From the NCBI RefSeq assembly GCF_014649955.1, contig NZ_BMUA01000004.1, positions 310,001-374,000 on the forward strand: 64,000 bases of DNA, in the 5' to 3' direction. Below the pieces are notes generated by a model. That model saw only the letters and a program-made list of their open reading frames with translations, was not told the DNA's origin and searched no databases. The DNA is from Streptomyces violascens. Lineage in GTDB: Bacteria > Actinomycetota > Actinomycetes > Streptomycetales > Streptomycetaceae. Positions 15,118 to 22,855 of the stretch are shown here, piece after piece; positions within the stretch are counted from its first letter, which is position 1, and the number at the start of each line of letters is the position of its first letter. A program made the position numbers and the translations under genes.

Positions 15118-16114
15118 GTGGCCGCATCCGTCGTCGACGCGCTGGCCGAGGCCGCCCGCCGGGCCCGGCCCTGCCGCGCCTGCGGGGCGGTGCCCGCGCA
15201 CGACGCCGTGCTGGCGGACCGGCCCGACGCCACCGTCGTACGCCACGGGCCGGTGGTGGCCAAGGCGCACGACGGGCGCACCGACCCGGAGGCCCTCGCG
15301 GTCCGGCTCGCCGTAGCCGCGCATCCGCTGCTCGACGGCGTCCTCCTGGCGCCCCTGGACCGCCCCGCCCGCACCGTGCACGGCCGCCCCGTGACGCTCT
15401 GGCCGTACGGCAGCCCCGTCGCCCCGGACGGAGGGGAGGAAGCCGTGCCCTGGGAGGAGGCGGGCCGGCTGCTCGCGCGGCTGTGCCGTATACAACCGGC
15501 GGCCCTGCCCGGGCCGTTGCCCCCGGCGCGCGGCCCCGCGAAGGCCGCCTGCGCGCTGGCCCGGATGCGGGCGGCGGCCGTCGGGCCGGGAGCCGCCCCT
15601 GTGCTGCGTGCCTGAGCCCGGCTCCCGGCCTGGGCCCGCGCGGAAGCCCCCGCACCCGGCCCCGCCCGGCTCACTCACGGCGACTTCCACCTCGGGCAGC
15701 TCGTCCGGCATCCCGCCGGCACGGGCCCCTGGGCCCTGATCGACATCGACGACCTCGGACTCGGCGCCCCCCGCCTGGGACTTGGCCCGCCCGGCCGCCT
15801 GGTTCGCCGCCGGCCTGCTCGCCCCCGACACCTGGGCCCGCTTCCTCGCCGCATACCGAGAAGGGGGCGGCCCGGCAGTGCCGACGGAAGGAGACCCCTG
15901 GCCCCAACTGGACGTCCCGGCGCGGACGTTGACCGTACGGACCGGCGCCCTGGCGCTCGCCAAATGCGCCGAGCGGAGCCGTCTCCCGGACGAGGCGGAG
16001 CGCGCGATGCTGGAGGGCTGCACCCGAATCGCCGCAGTCCAGGACCAGTTGGGCACGTCCCCGACGTCGGGTGCTGAGGCCAGACCGGACCAGCGGCGAG
16101 GAGCTGAGCCGACG
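15118..16114 (+). pseudogene. Broken aminoglycoside-phosphotransferase-like gene
   Basis: The GTG start at 15118 has GGGGGAGA upstream. The first 165 codons read as the N-lobe of an APH-family kinase. An in-frame TGA (15613-15615) then interrupts the text. The same frame continues directly with the catalytic loop LTHGDFHLGQLVR and metal-binding ALIDIDDLGLG. A second lesion follows: after the six-C run at 15767-15772 the homologous text (AWDLARPAAWFAAGLLAP) moves to another frame, as if one extra C were present. No stop separates that frame from the next gene. Either the gene is decaying or the sequence has errors; the nonsense codon is not easily a homopolymer error. Confidence 0.75.
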
Positions 16115-16443
16115 ATGCAGTGTCCCGAGTGCCACGCGCCGATGCGCACGTACAACCGCAACGGCGTCCAGATCGAGCAGTGCAGCGGCTGCCGGGGGAT
16201 ATTCCTCGACTGCGGGGAGCTGGAGTCGCTGACGCGGCTCGATGGGCAGTGGTTTCAGCAGGGCTCGCCCCCGGGGCCCTACCCGCAGCAGGGCTACCCC
16301 GCCCCCGCCCCCCCGCCCCGTCCTGGGGCGCCCCGCAGCCCCACCACGGCGGACATCACGGCGGACACGACGAGTACTACGGCTACGACGACTACGGGCA
16401 CCGGCGGCACAAGAGCTTCGGCCCCATGCTCTTCTCCTCCTGA
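16115..16443 (+). pseudogene. TFIIB-type zinc-ribbon protein, frameshifted near the C-terminus
   Basis: ATG 16115 begins a zf-TFIIB protein. Residues 1-45 hold the two zinc knuckles, CPECHAP and CSGCRGIFLDCGELE. A Pro/Gly/Gln linker then runs into the seven-C run at 16308-16314. Past it, the expected tail (His/Gly/Tyr-rich, ending HRRHKSFGPMLFSS, stop at 16443) is in a different frame, as if one base were missing. The uninterrupted frame instead runs into the tRNA-Val gene and stops at 16543, which is implausible. It is the second C-run anomaly within 550 bp. Zinc-ribbon proteins of this kind have no settled function. Confidence 0.65.
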
Positions 16444-16484
16444 ACCTCACCTCGTCCTGAACCCCGCAAGGGGCCACGGACGAC

Positions 16485-16518
16485 GGAACCCCCGGCCTTC
16501 GAGAAGGCCGGGGGTTCC
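16485..16518. terminator. Bidirectional terminator between zinc-ribbon gene and tRNA cluster
   Basis: GGAACCCCCGGCCTTC (16485-16500) is the exact complement of GAAGGCCGGGGGTTCC (16503-16518). The 16-bp stem lies between the convergent zinc-ribbon gene and the minus-strand tRNA genes and can serve both. Confidence 0.8.
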
Positions 16519-16524
16519 GGGTGG

Positions 16525-16596
16525 TGCGCGATACTGGGATTGAACCAGTGACCTCTTCCGTGTCAGGGAAGCGCTCTCCCGCTGAGCTAATCGCGC
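16525..16596 (-). tRNA. tRNA-Val(GAC), copy 1
   Basis: On the minus strand the cloverleaf starts GCGCGATTAGCTCAGCGGGA. Its anticodon loop is CTGACAC (anticodon GAC) and its T-arm is GGTTCAATCCC. The acceptor stem GCGCGAT/ATCGCGC is perfect. A-CCA is encoded next to the stem (plus-strand TGGT at 16522-16525), unlike in the two sister copies. Confidence 0.95.
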
Positions 16597-16641
16597 GGGA
16601 CGGTCCCAACCCTACGGGACCGGTTACTTCGTGTTACTGCG

Positions 16642-16713
16642 TGCGCGATACTGGGATTGAACCAGTGACCTCTTCCGTGTCAGGGAAGCGCTCTCCCGCT
16701 GAGCTAATCGCGC
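16642..16713 (-). tRNA. tRNA-Val(GAC), copy 2
   Basis: Identical in its 72-nt body to the copies at 16525 and 16759, with anticodon GAC. No CCA is encoded at its 3' end (A then CGC), so CCA must be added enzymatically. The 45-nt spacers on either side are nearly identical, which marks a recent tandem duplication. Confidence 0.95.
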
Positions 16714-16758
16714 GGGACGGTCCCAACCTTACCGGACCGGTTACTTCGTGTTACTGCG

Positions 16759-16830
16759 TGCGCGATACTGGGATTGAACCAGTGACCTCTTCCGTGTCAG
16801 GGAAGCGCTCTCCCGCTGAGCTAATCGCGC
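16759..16830 (-). tRNA. tRNA-Val(GAC), copy 3
   Basis: The third 72-nt copy, anticodon GAC, first of the three in transcription order. Its 3' flank repeats the spacer of copy 2. It lies 4 nt from the tRNA-Cys gene, so the cluster is probably one precursor. Confidence 0.95.
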
Positions 16831-16834
16831 TTGG

Positions 16835-16905
16835 AGGTGGAGACGGGATTTGAACCCGTGTAGACGGCTTTGCAGGCCGTTGCCTCGCCTCTCGGCCACT
16901 CCACC
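16835..16905 (-). tRNA. tRNA-Cys(GCA)
   Basis: The minus-strand cloverleaf has acceptor GGTGGAG/CTCCACC, anticodon loop CTGCAAA (anticodon GCA) and T-arm GGGTTCAAATCCC. The discriminator is U, as required for Cys, and UCCA is encoded. Confidence 0.95.
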
Positions 16906-16944
16906 AGGAGTGCATATGAGGGTTCGGGAAGATCCCCCACATCG

Positions 16945-17017
16945 AGCGGACGACGAGATTCGAACTCGCGACCCTCACCTTGGCAAGGTGATGCTCTACC
17001 AACTGAGCCACGTCCGC
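16945..17017 (-). tRNA. tRNA-Gly(GCC)
   Basis: The minus-strand cloverleaf has acceptor GCGGACG/CGTCCGC, anticodon loop TTGCCAA (anticodon GCC) and T-arm GAGTTCGAATCTC. CCA is not encoded. It is the first gene of the five-gene cluster in transcription order. Confidence 0.95.
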
Positions 17018-17208
17018 TTGTCGTTTCCGTTTCGCTTGCGCGTCCCGGCGACGTGTTGAACTCTAGCGGATTCCGGGGCCAGTACAAAAACGCGTTTGTG
17101 CAGCGTGCTGCGTTGCGCCTGGTCGGGACCCCTGCCGGGGTCCGGGCGGGTGTTCGCTTCCAGGTCACTCAGGGGCACCCCACCTGCCCCGGCCCTAGAC
17201 TCGCAACC

Positions 17209-18264
17209 GTGCACGACCTCGCTCCTCTGGCCCGCTTCGGCCACCTCGTCGCCTCGGACCTGCGTGATGTCACCAGTGACCCCGAGGCCCTCGACTCCTC
17301 CGGCTTCTGGGCCGTCTCCGCCGACTTCGAGGGCCGCCTCGTGTGCGCCCGCTTCGCGGACGTCCGCACTCAGCCGGTCCCCGAGCCCGTGCCCGGCGCC
17401 TGGCGCGGGCCCGCCACCGGCGACTGGACGTCCTCCCTGGACCGCGCCGCCTATACGGCCGGAGTGCGCCGCATTCGCGAGCACATCGCGGCCGGCGAGG
17501 TCTACCAGGCGAACCTCTGCCGCGTGCTGAGCGCGCCGCTGCCCGACCCCGCGGCGGCCGACGTGGACGCGCTCACCGCACTGCTCGCGCGCGGCAACCC
17601 CGCGCCCTATGCAGGAACGATCCGGCTGCCCGCGCACGGGGTCGAGATCGCGACCGCCTCGCCCGAACTGTTCCTCCGGCGTACGGGACGGGTCGTGGAG
17701 TCCGGACCCATCAAGGGGACCGGACGGACCGCGGCGGACCTGTTGGAGAAGGACCACGCCGAGAACGTGATGATCGTGGACCTCGTCCGCAACGACATGG
17801 GACGGGTCTGCGCCACCGGCTCGGTGACCGTGCCCGCGCTGTGCGCCGTCGAGGAGCACCCCGGCCTCGTCCACCTCGTCTCCACCGTGCGCGGCGAGCT
17901 GCGCGAGGGCGCGGGGTGGCGCGAGCTGCTCGACGCCACGTTCCCGCCGGGCTCGGTCACCGGGGCGCCCAAGTCCAGCGCGCTGCGGATCATCGAGGCG
18001 CTGGAGACCGCGCCCCGCGGCCCCTACTGCGGCGGCATCGGCTGGGTCGACGCCGACCGGGGCACCGCCGAGCTCGCCGTCGGCATACGTACCTTCTGGG
18101 TCGACCGGCCGCACGGCGTGCTGCGCTTCGGCACCGGGGCGGGCATCACCTGGGGCTCGGATCCCGAGCGGGAGTGGGAGGAGACCGAGCTGAAGGCCTC
18201 GCGTCTCCTGACGGTAGCGTCGGGCGCGTATGCCCACAGCGGGCACAGTGGAAGGACCGCGTAA
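17209..18264 (+). CDS. pabB: Aminodeoxychorismate synthase component I-like (chorismate-binding)
   Basis: A 351-residue chorismate-binding enzyme. The active-site signatures are IREHIAAGEVYQANLCR near residue 88, the catalytic-Lys loop GPIKGTGRT near residue 167, and PPGSVTGAPK near residue 247. This fits PabB, which aminates chorismate to 4-amino-4-deoxychorismate. The next gene, starting on the base after its stop codon, is a PabC-like lyase, so the pair would make p-aminobenzoate for folate. The start is GTG 17209; the open frame upstream runs through tRNA genes and is not coding. It has only the chorismate domain, so a glutaminase must be supplied elsewhere. Confidence 0.85.
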   Translation: MHDLAPLARFGHLVASDLRDVTSDPEALDSSGFWAVSADFEGRLVCARFADVRTQPVPEPVPGAWRGPATGDWTSSLDRAAYTAGVRRIREHIAAGEVYQANLCRVLSAPLPDPAAADVDALTALLARGNPAPYAGTIRLPAHGVEIATASPELFLRRTGRVVESGPIKGTGRTAADLLEKDHAENVMIVDLVRNDMGRVCATGSVTVPALCAVEEHPGLVHLVSTVRGELREGAGWRELLDATFPPGSVTGAPKSSALRIIEALETAPRGPYCGGIGWVDADRGTAELAVGIRTFWVDRPHGVLRFGTGAGITWGSDPEREWEETELKASRLLTVASGAYAHSGHSGRTA

Positions 18265-19086
18265 ATGCAGATCTGGGTCAACGGCGCACTGCGGGACGCC
18301 GACGCCGCGCAGGTGTCCGTCCTCGACCACGGGCTCACCGTGGGCGACGGCGTCTTCGAGACGGTGAAGGCGACCGGCCGGAGCACCTTCGCGCTCACCC
18401 GCCATCTCGACCGGCTGACCCGCTCGGCCCGCGGCCTCGGCCTGCCCGACCCGGACCTCGACGAGGTGCGGCGCGCCTGCGCGGCCGTCCTGGACGCGAA
18501 CCCCATGGCGCTCGGCCGGCTGCGGATCACCTACACCGGCGGGCTCTCGCCGCTCGGCTCCGACCGGGGCGACGCGGGCCCGACCCTGGTCGTCGCGCTC
18601 GGCGAGAGCAGGCGCAGGCCCGACACCACCGCCGTGATCACCGTCCCGTGGACCCGCAACGAGCACAGCGCGGTGGCGGGCCTGAAGACCACGTCGTACG
18701 CCGAGAACGTCGTCGCGCTCGCCAAGGCGCACGGGGCGGGCGCCTCCGAGGCCCTCTTCGCGAACACCGCGGGGCAGCTCTGCGAGGGCACCGGCTCCAA
18801 TGTCTTCGTGGTCCTCGACGGGCGCCTGCACACCCCGCCGCTCGCCTCCGGCTGCCTCGGCGGGATCACCCGCGCGCTGACCGTCGAATGGACCGGCGCG
18901 TACGAGACCGAGCTCTCGATGGACGTCCTGGAGAGCGCCGAGGAGATCTTCCTGACCTCCACGCTGCGCGACGTCCAGGCCGTAATCCGCGTCGACGGGC
19001 GGCAGTTGGCCGCCGCGCCCGGTCCGGTCACGGCCAAGGCCATGCGGATCTTCGACGAGCGGGCCGGATCGGATCTGGACCCGTAA
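18265..19086 (+). CDS. pabC: Aminodeoxychorismate lyase-like (class IV aminotransferase fold)
   Basis: A 273-residue PLP enzyme of fold type IV. The N-terminal strand MQIWVNGAL and the DHGLTVGDGVFETVKA segment are typical. The PLP lysine is in LKTTSYAENVVALAKA (Lys near residue 134), and the phosphate-binding loop region is EGTGSNVFVV. It would split aminodeoxychorismate into p-aminobenzoate and pyruvate. ATG 18265 directly follows the TAA of the pabB-like gene, so the two are translationally coupled. D-amino acid or branched-chain aminotransferases share the fold; the pairing with pabB favours PabC. Confidence 0.85.
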   Translation: MQIWVNGALRDADAAQVSVLDHGLTVGDGVFETVKATGRSTFALTRHLDRLTRSARGLGLPDPDLDEVRRACAAVLDANPMALGRLRITYTGGLSPLGSDRGDAGPTLVVALGESRRRPDTTAVITVPWTRNEHSAVAGLKTTSYAENVVALAKAHGAGASEALFANTAGQLCEGTGSNVFVVLDGRLHTPPLASGCLGGITRALTVEWTGAYETELSMDVLESAEEIFLTSTLRDVQAVIRVDGRQLAAAPGPVTAKAMRIFDERAGSDLDP

Positions 19087-19128
19087 AAGCTGATGACGGG
19101 CGGCGCCGGGGCAGGTACAACGGCCTTG

Positions 19129-19962
19129 ATGACCACCACCATTCGGCCGACCGAGCCGCTCCAGCAGGGCGCCGACGGCGCCAAGTCGCGTACGTACGAC
19201 GTGTGTGTGAACAGCCGACGCGTCGGACGAATCAAGATCGCCACCGATACGTCCTTCGGGCCCCGCATGGGCCGGATCGAAGAACTCCGGATCGACGAGG
19301 CGGACCGGGGCCGGGGTCGTGGCACCGTCGCGGCCCTGGCCGCCGAGGAGGTGCTGCGGGGCTGGGGCTGCGGCCAGGTCCGCCTCTCCGTCGCGGCCGG
19401 CGCCGATGCCGCGCTGCGGATGGCCGGCGCCCTCGGCTACGTGGAGCGCAGCCGCAACATGGCCAAGCAACTCCCGCCCGTGGAACCGGAGTTGCCCGCC
19501 GGGGTGACCGGCCGGCCGATGAGCGCGGAGGAGTTCGAGGGCTGGCTGCGCGACGAGGTCGAGAGCTACGCGCGCAGCTGGATCGAGCGGGGCGTGCCCG
19601 CGGCGGAGGCCCGTGCCAGGTCCGCGGCGGAGCATCGCACCCTGCTTCCGGACGGCGTCGCCACCGCCGGGGCGCACTTCCTGGTCCTCGAGGACCGGGG
19701 GAGCACGGTCGGGAGCGTGTGGGTGGCCCGGCGCGCAGAACCCGAGGAGTGCGCGTACGTCTACGACGTCGGGGTCGCCGAGGAGCACCGGGGCCGGGGC
19801 CACGGCCGCTCACTCATGCTGCTCGCGGAGCGGGTGGCGCTGGCCGACGGCATGGACACCATCGGGCTGCACGTCTTCGCGGACAACATCCCGGCGGTGC
19901 GCCTGTACGAGTCCCTCGGCTACCGGGTCACCGACTACAACCTCTACAAGCAGCTGCTCTGA
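19129..19962 (+). CDS. Tandem GNAT-domain acetyltransferase
   Basis: A 277-residue protein with two GNAT folds. The first (residues about 20-120) has a degenerate-looking but recognisable CoA loop, ADRGRGRGTVAALA. The second (about 130-275) has the canonical GVAEEHRGRGHGRSLM and ends with the NIPAVRLYESLGYRVTDYN helix-strand unit that closes many GNAT proteins. Two-domain GNATs of this kind often keep one active and one structural domain; here the second looks the active one. Start at ATG 19129, 42 nt after pabC; an in-frame ATG at 19093 is possible. The substrate is unknown. Confidence 0.82.
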   Translation: MTTTIRPTEPLQQGADGAKSRTYDVCVNSRRVGRIKIATDTSFGPRMGRIEELRIDEADRGRGRGTVAALAAEEVLRGWGCGQVRLSVAAGADAALRMAGALGYVERSRNMAKQLPPVEPELPAGVTGRPMSAEEFEGWLRDEVESYARSWIERGVPAAEARARSAAEHRTLLPDGVATAGAHFLVLEDRGSTVGSVWVARRAEPEECAYVYDVGVAEEHRGRGHGRSLMLLAERVALADGMDTIGLHVFADNIPAVRLYESLGYRVTDYNLYKQLL

Positions 19963-19982
19963 GCCCCCCCGGAGCTGCTCGG

Positions 19983-20501
19983 CTACTCGGCGAGCAGCCG
20001 GTCCGCGATCGCCTCGATGCGCTCGCGCAGCCCCTCCTGGCTCTTGCCGCCGTCCAGGCGCTCGTCGCCGATGACATATGTCGGGGTGCCGGTCACGCCG
20101 ATCGCCTTGCCCTCGGCCTGGTCGGCGTCGACGATCAGGATGTGCCGCCCGTCGATGAGGGCTGTCTCGAACTCGTCGGTGTCCAGGGCGAGTTCACCCG
20201 CCGCCTCGATGAGCGCGGGCTCGCCCTGTTCGGCGAGGTGCTCGGTGCGGGCGAGCACGGCCTCCACGTACGGCCAGCCGTGGCCCTGCTCGAAGGCCTC
20301 CTCGGCGGCCTGGGCCGCGGCGAAGGCGTGCTTGTGCTTCTCCAGCGGGAAGTGCCGCAGCCGGATGTCGAGGCGGTCGCCGTAGCGGGCGCGCAGCGCG
20401 CGGATGTCGTCGAGGGCGCTGCGGCAGTCGGGGCACTGCAGCTCGCACCAGACGTCGAGGACGACGGGGCCTGCGGTGCTCGAGGGGGTGGTGTCGCTCA
20501 T
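19983..20501 (-). CDS. DsbA-family thioredoxin-fold protein, cytoplasmic
   Basis: A 172-residue thioredoxin-fold protein. The active site is CPDC (WCELQCPDCRSA, near residues 23-26). The helical insertion typical of DsbA follows, then the cis-proline segment GTPTYVIG near residue 140. There is no signal peptide or membrane helix, so it probably acts in the cytoplasm, like the FrnE-type proteins, in thiol-disulfide exchange. The start is ATG 20501 (MSDTTPSSTAGP). It converges with the GNAT gene, with 20 nt between the two stop codons. Confidence 0.87.
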   Translation of the reverse strand: MSDTTPSSTAGPVVLDVWCELQCPDCRSALDDIRALRARYGDRLDIRLRHFPLEKHKHAFAAAQAAEEAFEQGHGWPYVEAVLARTEHLAEQGEPALIEAAGELALDTDEFETALIDGRHILIVDADQAEGKAIGVTGTPTYVIGDERLDGGKSQEGLRERIEAIADRLLAE

Positions 20502-20642
20502 GGGGTCCAGTCTCCCAGCAACCGGGACCTGGGGAGGATCCCGCCCCGGAGATCTCCCTGAGGTCGCGGCCGACCGTGGCCCGCGGGGCGGGTTCCGGTG
20601 CAGGATGGAAGAAGCCATACCCCCCATGCCTGGAGGAACCGG

Positions 20643-21092
20643 ATGCTTGCCGAGACCGTCTGCTCCGCCGTTTCCGCGGCCGGACTGGGCATCGCTGCCG
20701 TCACGGCGTACCGCAAGCGCTTCCTCGCGGCTACGCGCATCGCCGCCTACTCCCTTGTCCCGGTCGGCCTCGTCATGACCGGCGTGGTGCAGTGGGTGTC
20801 CGGCATCGTCTTCAAGCCGAGCGTGTGGCTGGGCTTCGGGCTGCTCGGGGTCGCCTGGCTGCTGTTCATGACGACCCGGGCCATCGAGCGGCGCGGCGGC
20901 GGCACCCGCAGGGAACGCAAGGTCGCCGCGGCCGCCGCCCAGCGTGAGGCGGTGGCTCCCGCGGCGTCCGCCCCCTCGCTCGGCGCGGGCCGCACACCGG
21001 CCGCCCAGCCCGTACCGAAGGCGAAGGCCAAACCCGCCGCGAGCGAGGACTTCAGCGACATCGAGGCCATCCTGAAGAAGCACGGCATCTGA
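20643..21092 (+). CDS. Membrane protein with a lysine/alanine-rich tail
   Basis: Starts at ATG 20643 with GGAGG about 9 nt upstream; 149 residues. Three hydrophobic segments are seen at about residues 5-20, 32-52 and 60-78. A basic junction (RAIERRGGGTRRERK) follows, then an Ala/Pro/Lys-rich linker. The end is a conserved-looking acidic-amphipathic tail (DFSDIEAILKKHGI), which is the type of short helix that binds a partner protein. The family is unknown. Confidence 0.75.
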   Translation: MLAETVCSAVSAAGLGIAAVTAYRKRFLAATRIAAYSLVPVGLVMTGVVQWVSGIVFKPSVWLGFGLLGVAWLLFMTTRAIERRGGGTRRERKVAAAAAQREAVAPAASAPSLGAGRTPAAQPVPKAKAKPAASEDFSDIEAILKKHGI

Positions 21093-21170
21093 CGTCACAA
21101 GCACGGCATCCGGCGTTCGCCGGGCGCGCGGGGGCGCGGGGGCGCGTCGCCCGCGCGCGTCGCTGCCTCC

Positions 21171-21209
21171 GCGCGCTGCAAGATCGGGTCCGCGCGTTAC
21201 AAGATCGGG
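21171..21209. repeat. Two direct repeats with 21-bp spacing
   Basis: GCGCGCTGCAAGATCGGG (21171-21188) and GCGCGTTACAAGATCGGG (21192-21209) match at 16 of 18 positions. Their starts are 21 bp apart, two DNA turns, which suits a dimeric or tandem-binding regulator. They lie about 70 bp before a small membrane protein gene. Confidence 0.5.
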
Positions 21210-21277
21210 CGAACTCCCGCTTCCTATGGGCGTGTTGGTATACCCATGCGGTGCGACTGGGTCATCATCGCCCCGAG

Positions 21278-21451
21278 ATGCTGGACACTTCCCAGGGCTC
21301 CACCCCTGCACCGACCGACAAGCCGAGCGCGCCCGACCCGCAGGCGCGGGGCTGTCTCTTCGCGCTCTCCCAACCGCCCCTGATGATTTTCCTGGGGGTG
21401 ATCGGCTGCCTGCTGCTCATGGCGGCCGTGCACGACCTCTTCCTGCTCTGA
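21278..21451 (+). CDS. 57-residue single-helix membrane protein
   Basis: ATG 21278 starts a short frame. It has a polar Pro/Ser/Thr N-terminal part (GSTPAPTDKPSAPDP), then one strong membrane helix (PPLMIFLGVIGCLLLMAAV) ending in HDLFLL. An in-frame GTG at 21251 would add nine residues. It is convergent with the CGNR-regulator gene, 35 nt away. Codon use is compatible with a real gene, but the short length leaves doubt. No function is known. Confidence 0.5.
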   Translation: MLDTSQGSTPAPTDKPSAPDPQARGCLFALSQPPLMIFLGVIGCLLLMAAVHDLFLL

Positions 21452-21486
21452 GCGTTCGTGCTCCGAGAGCCGCTTCCCGCGGGTGC

Positions 21487-22044
21487 TCAGCCCGCGGCCT
21501 CCTTGCGCCGGGCCCGGTACGCGGCCACGTGCAGGCGGTTTCCGCAGGTGCGGCTGTCGCAGTAGCGGCGGGAGCGGTTGCGTGAGAGGTCCACGAAGGC
21601 CCGTCCGCAGTCCGGCGCCTCACATCTGCGAAGACGTTCCTGCTCACCGGTCACCACGATGAAGGCGAGCGCCATGCCGCCGTCGGCGGCCAGGTGGTCG
21701 GCCACCGAGGCGCCGGGCGCGAAGTAGTGCACGTGCCAGTCGTAGCCGTCGTGGTCGGTCAGCTGCGGGGTGGTGCCGGCCGCCGCGACCAGCTGGTTGA
21801 CGAGCTCGGCGGCAGTGTGGGCGTCGGGCGCCGCGAAGATCTCGGCGAACCTGCTGCGGACGGCCTGGACGCCCAGGAGGTCACCGTTGGAGAGACGCTC
21901 CACACCGCTCACGCTGTGGTCCTGGACGAAGCCGTACAGCGCGTCCACGTCCGCGAGACGGTCGGTGTCCTCGCTCTCCGGCGCGGTGTTCACCAGATCG
22001 ACCACCATGTCGAGCGCGATCCGGGTGTCGTGAGGGATCAGCAC
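21487..22044 (-). CDS. CGNR zinc-finger regulator (ABATE domain)
   Basis: A 185-residue protein with two parts. An N-terminal ABATE-like stress domain starts at ALDMVVDLVNT. The C-terminal CGNR zinc finger carries RRCEAPDCGRAFVD, YCDSRTCGNR and the arginine-rich end AAYRARRKE. This architecture occurs in many actinobacterial transcription regulators. Start at ATG 22044. Possible targets are the neighbouring small membrane gene, with its direct repeats at 21171-21209, or its own promoter; both are inference. Confidence 0.87.
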   Translation of the reverse strand: MLIPHDTRIALDMVVDLVNTAPESEDTDRLADVDALYGFVQDHSVSGVERLSNGDLLGVQAVRSRFAEIFAAPDAHTAAELVNQLVAAAGTTPQLTDHDGYDWHVHYFAPGASVADHLAADGGMALAFIVVTGEQERLRRCEAPDCGRAFVDLSRNRSRRYCDSRTCGNRLHVAAYRARRKEAAG

Positions 22045-22121
22045 GATTCGCTCCCTGGCCTGCGGCGGGCGGGCGCCCGTCGATGCTGGCCGACTCTAGC
22101 GGCTCGCGTCACCAGCGCACC

Positions 22122-22161
22122 GGCGCCGTCCCCCACGACGGCTTTCGTGGGGGACGGCGCC
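22122..22161. terminator. 17-bp stem terminator downstream of ssgB
   Basis: GGCGCCGTCCCCCACGA (22122-22138) pairs perfectly with 22145-22161 around a 6-nt loop. It lies 79 nt after the ssgB stop codon on the minus strand. A second, smaller hairpin with the same GGCGCCGTC arms lies at 22191-22219. Confidence 0.75.
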
Positions 22162-22239
22162 GATGACTGCCGTTATGTGGTTGTCCGCGCGGCGCCGTCG
22201 CCCCGAGTCGGACGGCGCCGTGCGGCTCTCTGCCTGGCC

Positions 22240-22656
22240 TCAGTTGTTCTCGGCCAGGATGTGCGAGAGTTCCGTGTCGAGATCGAAGTGACGGTGCTCG
22301 GTGCCGGGCGGCACCGCGGCGTCAGTCCGTTTCAGGAACGACTCCAGGGCCCGCGCCGGGGCTTCGAGCAGGGCTTCTCCTTCCGGCGAGCTCAGGGCGA
22401 TACAGACGACACCCTGGCCGTGGCTGCGTGACGGCCAGACTCTGACGTCGCCGGTTCCGGTGGGCCGGTGCAGGCCCTCGGCGAGGAGGTCGCGAGCGAA
22501 GACCCACTCGACGGTTTCCTCGGCTCCGGTGTGGAAGGTGGCGTGCACGGCATAAGGATCGGCCGTGTCATACCGCAGGCCCGCGGGTACAGGCAGTGAG
22601 GACTCGCTCGACACAACGAGGCGCAGGTGCAGCTCGCAGCTGACCGTGGTGTTCAT
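22240..22656 (-). CDS. ssgB: Sporulation-specific cell division protein SsgB
   Basis: A 138-residue SsgA-like protein. The sequence MNTTVSCELHLRLVVSSESS, then DPYAVHATFHTG and WVFARDLLAEGL, matches my memory of Streptomyces SsgB nearly residue for residue. SsgB recruits FtsZ to future septum sites in aerial hyphae, with SsgA. The start is ATG 22656; the upstream in-frame extension is not part of the conserved protein. It is monocistronic between the CGNR regulator and a divergent membrane protein gene. In S. coelicolor its promoter is reported to depend on SigH; a weak candidate site is noted separately. Confidence 0.95.
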   Translation of the reverse strand: MNTTVSCELHLRLVVSSESSLPVPAGLRYDTADPYAVHATFHTGAEETVEWVFARDLLAEGLHRPTGTGDVRVWPSRSHGQGVVCIALSSPEGEALLEAPARALESFLKRTDAAVPPGTEHRHFDLDTELSHILAENN

Positions 22657-22737
22657 AAGCGCCAGGGCCTTTCGCTCAGTGTGCGCTCGGGGATTCGCAC
22701 GTCGGCGAAATCGACATGCCACCTACGGTGCCGTTGT

Positions 22738-22762
22738 AAACCCCTCTGACCGTTTTGCAGGC
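22738..22762 (-). promoter_or_regulatory. Weak candidate SigH-like promoter of ssgB
   Basis: On the minus strand GCCT, 15 nt and GGGTTT resemble the GnnT-N14-16-GGGTAC/T promoter form of SigB/SigH factors, about 80 nt before the ssgB start. The -10 box is imperfect, so this is a suggestion only. Confidence 0.3.
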
Positions 22763-22855
22763 GTTCACGTAGCTCGTACGGCGGACTATTACTTTGCGTT
22801 ATAGGTCCATTTCGGTGAACCCGTTTCAAGACACCCGTCCGGTAGGTTGGGGTGC

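Noticed and set aside
15118..16114. Selenocysteine or programmed readthrough at TGA 15613
   Set aside because: The Sec position would fall in a non-catalytic linker of a phosphotransferase, no SECIS-like hairpin was seen, and a second frameshift in the same gene favours decay or error.
16525..16830. CRISPR-like periodic repeat
   Set aside because: The 117-bp periodicity is due to tandem tRNA genes. Repeat and spacer lengths do not fit CRISPR and the spacers are nearly identical.
16521..16853. A plus-strand frame repeating VRDTGIEPVTSSVSGKRSPA three times
   Set aside because: It is the antisense translation of three tRNA-Val genes, a well-known annotation artefact.
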